A stretch of 64,000 nucleotides of DNA, taken from the NCBI RefSeq assembly GCF_028502605.1, contig NC_079237.1, forward strand, positions 558,001-622,000, read 5' to 3'. The translations under genes were made by a program, and so were the position numbers. Shown piece after piece: positions 59,071 through 64,000 of the stretch; positions within the stretch are counted from its first letter, which is position 1, and every line of letters starts with the position of its first letter. Source of the DNA: Trichoderma breve. Its lineage: Eukaryota > Ascomycota > Sordariomycetes > Hypocreales > Hypocreaceae. Below the pieces are notes generated by a model that did not search any database, was not told where the DNA came from, and saw nothing but the letters and a program-made list of their open reading frames with translations.

Positions 59071-62000
59071 CTACGCCTCAACATCCATGGTATCAACATC
59101 TGCCGAGCCATCATCCAAGTTCAAGTCTATCAATCTCGCGTATTGGGCCGTGAGGCGCTGTAGCTCGCGATATTTGCCTGTTGTTATGTTAGCTCGAATC
59201 CAAAAGGAAAGGATAGCCAGGATTGACATACCAAGAATAAGAACCACTCCCTTTAAGAGTTCTTTCCGATCCCATCCACAGAGCTGCTCATCCCGACTAT
59301 ACCAGCCGCGGCCATCGGCCTTCTCCGAGTCTTTCTCTTCAAGTACACCGCCCAGCAAGCTATTGAGAAGCTCTTCGACCTTACCTCTGGCACCCTCGGC
59401 ACCCAAACGCTTGGCGTACATGAACAAGTATAATCTGAACTCGTCGCTTGCCCCTAGCTGCAAGGCACCAGCGATGCGATTCTCCAAATGGGCAATGCTG
59501 ACGCTGCTCTCCAGGCCTTCGGCCTCGGACTTCTGCATAACCATCTTAATGATTCGCTGCAGTGCGTAAGCCCTCCCCTTAAGAAGAAACTCGTTGGTTG
59601 TATGTCGCTCAAGGAATGGAATGATGCCCGATGATACGGTGACGGCTTGGCTGCCTTTGTCCTTGTCATCCTTCGAGTTGGGCCCAACAGCGGTAGATTG
59701 CAGGGCTGAGATGGATGAATCGTTCGAGTTCCAGTACTGAGAACCCACAGCCCACCATGCCTCGCTCAGCCGCTGCCAGGTGTACATGTCTCGCGCGTAG
59801 AAGTAGCCGTCGCCGTTTGTCAAGGTCACGATGATATGGCCAGTAGAATTGAGGTGGGCGGATGTGATGCCCGGCCCAGGGGTAGCAGAATGCTGATTTA
59901 GTGATGCGGTCGCAATATCCAGTATGGGGCCAACGGACACAGGGGGGTGGGGAGAAGACTGTGTTTTGAGATCCCAAACATGGACCAATCCGACCGCTGT
60001 GATGGTCATCAGCCAATAATCTCTGCATTCGAGGATGACAGGCTGTGACTCCAAGATGATGGGGTTCAGAAGACGTCTGCCGGCACGAGTCCAAACGTGT
60101 AGCGAGCCATCTTCACAGGCCACAGCCCAGAAGTACTTGCTAGCAGTTACCAAGATGACAGCTCGTGGCAAGAATTCCTGCCATATTAAGACTCCTCTCT
60201 GCGTAACAAGGACGTGGGCTGGATCACGCGGGTTGACATCATTTTTAGCCTCGAGGATGATGTTTTCTGGAAGCTTGGATGCGTCTTCTAGTGAGGCAGC
60301 GTCGGGTTGTAGCACGCCTCGCTCAAGAGGCCGCAAGATATGTGATCGTATCTTGGGGACAGCCAGGCGGACCTGGGCATATGAAATGGACGGATTCAGC
60401 ACGGCTGGCCGTAGAAATTCGGGAGTGGGAATAACGCCATGCTCAACAGGAACAAGCGCAGCGTGCTCGACACCATCGGCTCCGTTGGTCACAACAGCCG
60501 TTGGGCCACCAGTCACCCGCTTAGCCGCAGGCTCCTCATCCTCATCGAGATCGGTAGTGGCAGCCCGGCGCTTGTTTCCAAGTAGCATGGCGACAATCCC
60601 CCCCTTTGGCAATCCGTCAAAGGGTTTTGAAAGATCCAGTATCGTCTGTGGGGCCTCATTTTGTGTGTTCTTCGTCGCCGTTGATCCGACAAGCTGGCTC
60701 TGGGGTAGAGATGACTGCCCTGTGCCAGACGACGAGACCAAGAGCGGAGCCACGCGCTTCCTCCCATCCTTTCCGACAGTAACCCGAGACTTTAATTCAC
60801 GAACCCGTTCGGCCGTCTTGTCTGCAGCCTCTTCTGGCTTTTCACTAGTCTCTTTGTCTTTGTCTTTGTCTTTGTCTTTATCCTTTTCCTTGTCCGAGTC
60901 TGCACCTCCATTAGCAGTCGACTTTTCCGGGACCGACGCAGAGGATTCGGCCTTGCTTGCTGGAGTAGACTCCTTTGCGGACTCGGGCTGGAAGTCGCCC
61001 ATGAGAGCACCCATTCTAGACTGCACGGCCCTTGACTCTCCGGCTTTTGCATGCTCTTCCAGCATCAACCCATCCACATCTTCAGCGATGCCCATGCCCT
61101 TTCTCGAGCCACCGTATTTCTGCAATGCCTTGGCATTCTCCTCCTGCTGAGCCACCCACCCCAGCTCGCCCTCATCAAACTTGGCGACAACTACGCTGCC
61201 GTCCAAGCTAGATGCAAACAGGGTCTGGCCGTCTGGTGTCCACGCCAGATCAGAAATAGACTTACCCGCAATGTCCTGCAAAATGACAACAGGGCGGGAA
61301 GTGTTGGTATTCCAGATACTCAATGTCTTGTCCTGACCAGCCGACGCAATAACGGTGACAAGCTGGCCACCGTGGCCATTGGCCGCGCCGTTCTGGCCGG
61401 GTTTCACAGTATGAAAGAGTCGAGGCGAGAACATGCACACCTCGGTTGGCGCCTCGTGTCCGATCAGGTTGATCTCGCTATCCCACCTCGTGCGCTCGAT
61501 GATAGCGACGGAGCTAACGGGGCCATTGACTGCATTGGCGGCAGCAATGTGATTCCCATCCGGAGACCAAGAACACCGTCGGAAATATGTAGTCAGGGGG
61601 GAACTCTTGAACGGGGAGCTGATAGTGGCGTCGAGGACAAAATTGTTTATCATGTCATGCTGGGTCGCATTCGGCGCGGGCGGGGTGAAGCGGAAGATTT
61701 TGATTGTTCGGTCGTCGCTGGCAGTGGCGAAGAATTTGTTGGCAGGATCAAAGGTGATGCCCTTGACGTGGCTCTGGTGCGCGGGAATCGACTTGAGCTT
61801 CTCAAACGTGTGGCCCGACCAGACAACGACCTTGGAGTCGAGCCCGACAGACACGAGCAGCGAGGAATCATAAGACCAGGCCAGGTCCTGCACATCGTTC
61901 TCGTGCCCAATCAGGCGCTTGTACGTCTTCCAGTTCTCGACGGGCGGCGGCTCGTTGGTGCCAAAGGTCGGTGCTGGCGGCCCCTTGTCCAGATGATACA

Positions 62001-62286
62001 CGCAGATGAGCTTGTCGTCGGCGCCGCTGGCCAGGTAGCGGCCATTGGGCGAGAAGCGCACGGAATGAATCGTGCCCAGATGGTGGCTCATGTGGCACAG
62101 CTGGCGAGGCTTCTTGTAGTCGCCATCGTTGGCGTGATAGACGGCGTCGGTGGACCAGATGCGCACATGGCCGTCGCCGCCCGCCGTCGCGATTCGCTTG
62201 CCGTCGGGCGAGACGTGGCAGCTGTAGACCTCGAAATCCTTCTGCTCGCCGCTGTGGCTCAGCCACGAGGGCTTGATGATGCGCAT
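59071..62286 (-). CDS. HIR1: HIRA/Hir1 histone chaperone subunit
   Basis: Exons 59232-62286 and 59071-59177 give 1053 aa. The N-terminal half is a seven-bladed WD40 propeller (MRIIKPSWLSHSGEQKDFEV, RIATAGGDGHVRIWS, RYLASGADDKLICVY, LLVSVGLDSKVVVWS, KFFATASDDRTIKIF). The middle is disordered with a KDKDKDKDK run and a B-domain-like motif for Asf1 binding (DGRKRVAPLLVSS). The C-terminal part carries the Hira domain (RGVLIWQEFLPRAVILVTAS, WAVACEDGSLHVWTRAG, ECRDYWLMTITAVGLVHVWD). The HIR complex deposits H3-H4 independently of replication and represses histone genes. It is nuclear, with basic motifs such as RRAATTDLDEDEEPAAKR. The last intron (59178-59231) is 54 nt, in frame and stop-free. No N-terminal intron is seen. 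Confidence 0.96.
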   Translation of the reverse strand: MRIIKPSWLSHSGEQKDFEVYSCHVSPDGKRIATAGGDGHVRIWSTDAVYHANDGDYKKPRQLCHMSHHLGTIHSVRFSPNGRYLASGADDKLICVYHLDKGPPAPTFGTNEPPPVENWKTYKRLIGHENDVQDLAWSYDSSLLVSVGLDSKVVVWSGHTFEKLKSIPAHQSHVKGITFDPANKFFATASDDRTIKIFRFTPPAPNATQHDMINNFVLDATISSPFKSSPLTTYFRRCSWSPDGNHIAAANAVNGPVSSVAIIERTRWDSEINLIGHEAPTEVCMFSPRLFHTVKPGQNGAANGHGGQLVTVIASAGQDKTLSIWNTNTSRPVVILQDIAGKSISDLAWTPDGQTLFASSLDGSVVVAKFDEGELGWVAQQEENAKALQKYGGSRKGMGIAEDVDGLMLEEHAKAGESRAVQSRMGALMGDFQPESAKESTPASKAESSASVPEKSTANGGADSDKEKDKDKDKDKDKETSEKPEEAADKTAERVRELKSRVTVGKDGRKRVAPLLVSSSGTGQSSLPQSQLVGSTATKNTQNEAPQTILDLSKPFDGLPKGGIVAMLLGNKRRAATTDLDEDEEPAAKRVTGGPTAVVTNGADGVEHAALVPVEHGVIPTPEFLRPAVLNPSISYAQVRLAVPKIRSHILRPLERGVLQPDAASLEDASKLPENIILEAKNDVNPRDPAHVLVTQRGVLIWQEFLPRAVILVTASKYFWAVACEDGSLHVWTRAGRRLLNPIILESQPVILECRDYWLMTITAVGLVHVWDLKTQSSPHPPVSVGPILDIATASLNQHSATPGPGITSAHLNSTGHIIVTLTNGDGYFYARDMYTWQRLSEAWWAVGSQYWNSNDSSISALQSTAVGPNSKDDKDKGSQAVTVSSGIIPFLERHTTNEFLLKGRAYALQRIIKMVMQKSEAEGLESSVSIAHLENRIAGALQLGASDEFRLYLFMYAKRLGAEGARGKVEELLNSLLGGVLEEKDSEKADGRGWYSRDEQLCGWDRKELLKGVVLILGMSILAILSFWIRANITTGKYRELQRLTAQYARLIDLNLDDGSADVDTMDVEA

Positions 62287-63000
62287 GTCGGGGGAGGCGC
62301 GGGCATTCGGGAGGCGACGATGGTGGATGATGTTGGTGTTTTGGCGATGGTGATGCTGGGGGCGATGATGTTTGGATTTGGATGGTGTTTTGGCGATGCT
62401 TGGTTTCGTGCCAATGGAGGCTGTTAGTGGCAGATGCCTGGATACCTTGGGTGGGCTAGTAGCTAAGCGTGCCAGGTTAGTACTGATACTGGTCTCCCTA
62501 TCAGCGAAGCTTGTAGCGCAGGTACCTGTACCAGATCAGGACTTTATTAGGTCGTCGAGGTATGAAGCGCGTAAAGCAGCTGACTGGACGCGCAGGCGCG
62601 TTTAATTTTGCCAGGGAGCTACAGGGTAGCACTTTAGGCCAGTATTGGCAGCACAACTCGATCAATTCTATGTCTTCCTTTCGTCTTTCTTCTTTCTTTC
62701 TTTTATCTTTATTCTTTTTTATCTTTCCCTTTTAATTATCTACATCGTGTATCCATCTATCAGACCAAATACCTGCAGTGATGGAACGGTTCATCTAGCT
62801 TCTGAATTTTATAATGGTGCAACAACTTAATGCATCTTTGTACACAATCGCGCTTTACAAGACTAACTCACATTATGCCACGCCATGAACTTGTTATATC
62901 ATTTACTACACGAATTACCCAATAGATCTGAATTCAACCTGCTAAGTGCTAACCACTAAAACTCCATCGCGCTCAAATCGCACAATCAAAGAACATTCAC
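62287..63000. other. Intergenic region, no gene supported
   Basis: HIR1 leader and promoter followed by the 3' flank of the MFS gene. A long T/C-rich tract is at 62673-62732. Confidence 0.5.
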
Positions 63001-64000
63001 TCACAGCTCGATGGGGAACCGTTGCCTCATCCATTTGCCGTACTTGTATATCAGGACCGGAAGGGGAATCAACGATATCGCAATAAACCCAAGCAGAGAA
63101 TTTCCCCAGCCCACTCCCAAGCTCTTATACAACTGAGGCCCAGCCAAGGGCAAGAAGGCAGCTATCGTATTTCGCAAGACGGCAAATCCAGCAAGGCCAC
63201 TCGCTGCATATTCCGGATATGCATCGACAATGTATGTCTGAATGGGCAACAAAACTCCTACGATGCCAATTCCAAACGGCGCAATACCAATGATGGGCAC
63301 AATCCAGTGAACGGCCTTGTCAGCGCTCCATCCATACCAGAAAAAGGTGGTAGGCAGAATGAGGGCAAACCAGATGCAATCCGGGAGACGCATTTCGGGC
63401 TCGTAAACACCGTCGTTGGCAGCAGTCATACGGATAACTGTGCTGTCAGAGAGAAGAGCAAACGACAGCAGGCCGATTCCATACCCGACAAGCAGCGTGA
63501 GATACACCAGGCCTGTGATACCCAGAGTCCAGCCATAGCTGCCCTCGAATGTGGTTGGGATGGTGTTGTAGAGGAGATACAGGCATCCATACGCAAAGGC
63601 AATGTACAGCGACAGCCCAAAGATGTTTGGCGAACGAAAAAGCATCTTCATTGGCCGAATCAGTCCAAGCGTCAGGATCTGTCTCTTGCTTAGGACAGGG
63701 GCATCGGGGTCAGTGTAGCAACTCCGGAGCTCGGGCTGGCTGAGCTCCTTTTGAAGCCTCTTTGTCTTTCGTTCAATCAACACTCGATGATTTGTCTCAC
63801 GGTTCAAGAAGATCATGGCTACCACCACGATAGCAGCGGGTATAAAGGACAGCCAATTGACCCAACGCCAGCCGATGGTCTCAGACACAAAGCCACCAAT
63901 GACAGGCGCAACGGTAGGGCCGACAACGGGACCCAGCATCCAGATAGTCATTGCCTTTCCACGTTCAGTTATAGGAAACATGTCGCCGATAATACCACCG
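63001..64000 (-). CDS. MFS multidrug/polyamine-type transporter, N-terminus outside window
   Basis: The frame is open to the right edge, so the protein starts beyond 64000. Visible part: GGIIGDMFPITERGKAM, then GPVVGPTVAPVIGGFVSETI and WRWVNW, the loop and helix-5 motifs of the DHA1 drug:H+ antiporter family (Tpo1/Flr1-like), followed by a long cytoplasmic loop with RETNHRVLIERKTKRLQKEL. Helices continue through VLIYKYGKWMRQRFPIEL at the C-terminus. It is expected at the plasma membrane, exporting drugs or polyamines in exchange for protons; the substrate is unknown. No intron is seen in the visible part. Confidence 0.88.
   Translation of the reverse strand, partial: GGIIGDMFPITERGKAMTIWMLGPVVGPTVAPVIGGFVSETIGWRWVNWLSFIPAAIVVVAMIFLNRETNHRVLIERKTKRLQKELSQPELRSCYTDPDAPVLSKRQILTLGLIRPMKMLFRSPNIFGLSLYIAFAYGCLYLLYNTIPTTFEGSYGWTLGITGLVYLTLLVGYGIGLLSFALLSDSTVIRMTAANDGVYEPEMRLPDCIWFALILPTTFFWYGWSADKAVHWIVPIIGIAPFGIGIVGVLLPIQTYIVDAYPEYAASGLAGFAVLRNTIAAFLPLAGPQLYKSLGVGWGNSLLGFIAISLIPLPVLIYKYGKWMRQRFPIEL

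Noticed and set aside
60858..60890. TCTTTG hexamer repeat
   Set aside because: It is the coding sequence of the Lys-Asp run in HIR1, not a separate repeat element.
60035..62427. Two long open frames (371 and 458 codons) on the + strand over HIR1
   Set aside because: They are antisense shadows of the HIR1 WD40 and Hira coding sequence, with no domains of their own.

Overview
This window looks like nuclear DNA of a filamentous ascomycete, most likely a Sordariomycete and perhaps Hypocreales. The reasons are short GT-AG introns (about 50-145 nt) with CTAAY/CTGAC branch sites, and families largely confined to filamentous fungi: Zn2Cys6 regulators, NmrA-like proteins, HET-domain proteins, a PTH11-type receptor, DUF3176 and 2EXR proteins, and a secreted catalase-peroxidase. 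No operons, ribosome binding sites, tRNAs, rRNAs or CRISPR arrays were seen. Exon structures were built by eye from splice signals and reading frame. Every spliced model sums to a multiple of three.

Left arm (1-27.5 kb): a fungal transcription-factor-like gene (412-2087, 5' end unresolved), a 2H-phosphoesterase-like gene (2224-2940, -), a Zn2Cys6 regulator (4305-6508, +), an NmrA-like gene (6705-7817, -), a short-chain dehydrogenase (8592-9513, +), a secreted amidase (10298-12395, -), a PTH11-like seven-helix receptor (14747-16099, -), about 5 kb without a supportable gene, and a full-length PDR-type ABC transporter (21071-25860, -; 1509 aa over five exons). The regulator, NmrA-like and SDR genes sit within 5.2 kb and could form a small redox or regulatory cluster.

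Middle (27.5-52 kb): an accessory-looking, gene-poor region with AT-rich stretches. It holds a HET-domain gene (27503-29687, +), a 3.3 kb stretch with short tandem repeats, a secreted catalase-peroxidase (32986-35781, -; seven exons), a 2EXR protein (38324-39388, -) and a degenerate coding relic (about 40240-40735, -). It then holds the most striking item: an intronless bacterial-type Rhs/YD-repeat gene (43056-48026, +) resembling the TcC/TccC class of insecticidal-toxin Rhs proteins, with one in-frame TAG at 46380-46382. A divergent gene for a 316-aa protein of bacterial appearance (41266-42216, -) shares its upstream region. A second HET gene (48723-50786, -) follows.

Right arm (52-64 kb): a small secreted protein of unknown function (52188-52703, +), a secreted GH17/clan A-like glycoside hydrolase (53214-54484, -), a DUF3176 membrane protein (55336-57135, -), the HIRA/Hir1 histone chaperone (59071-62286, -) and an MFS transporter cut by the window edge (63001-64000, -).

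The best candidate for something undescribed is the Rhs gene with its divergent partner. It looks like a horizontally acquired two-gene module inside a fungal accessory region flanked by incompatibility-type HET genes, with a stop codon whose context allows readthrough, A-to-I editing, splicing-out or simple pseudogenisation as testable explanations.
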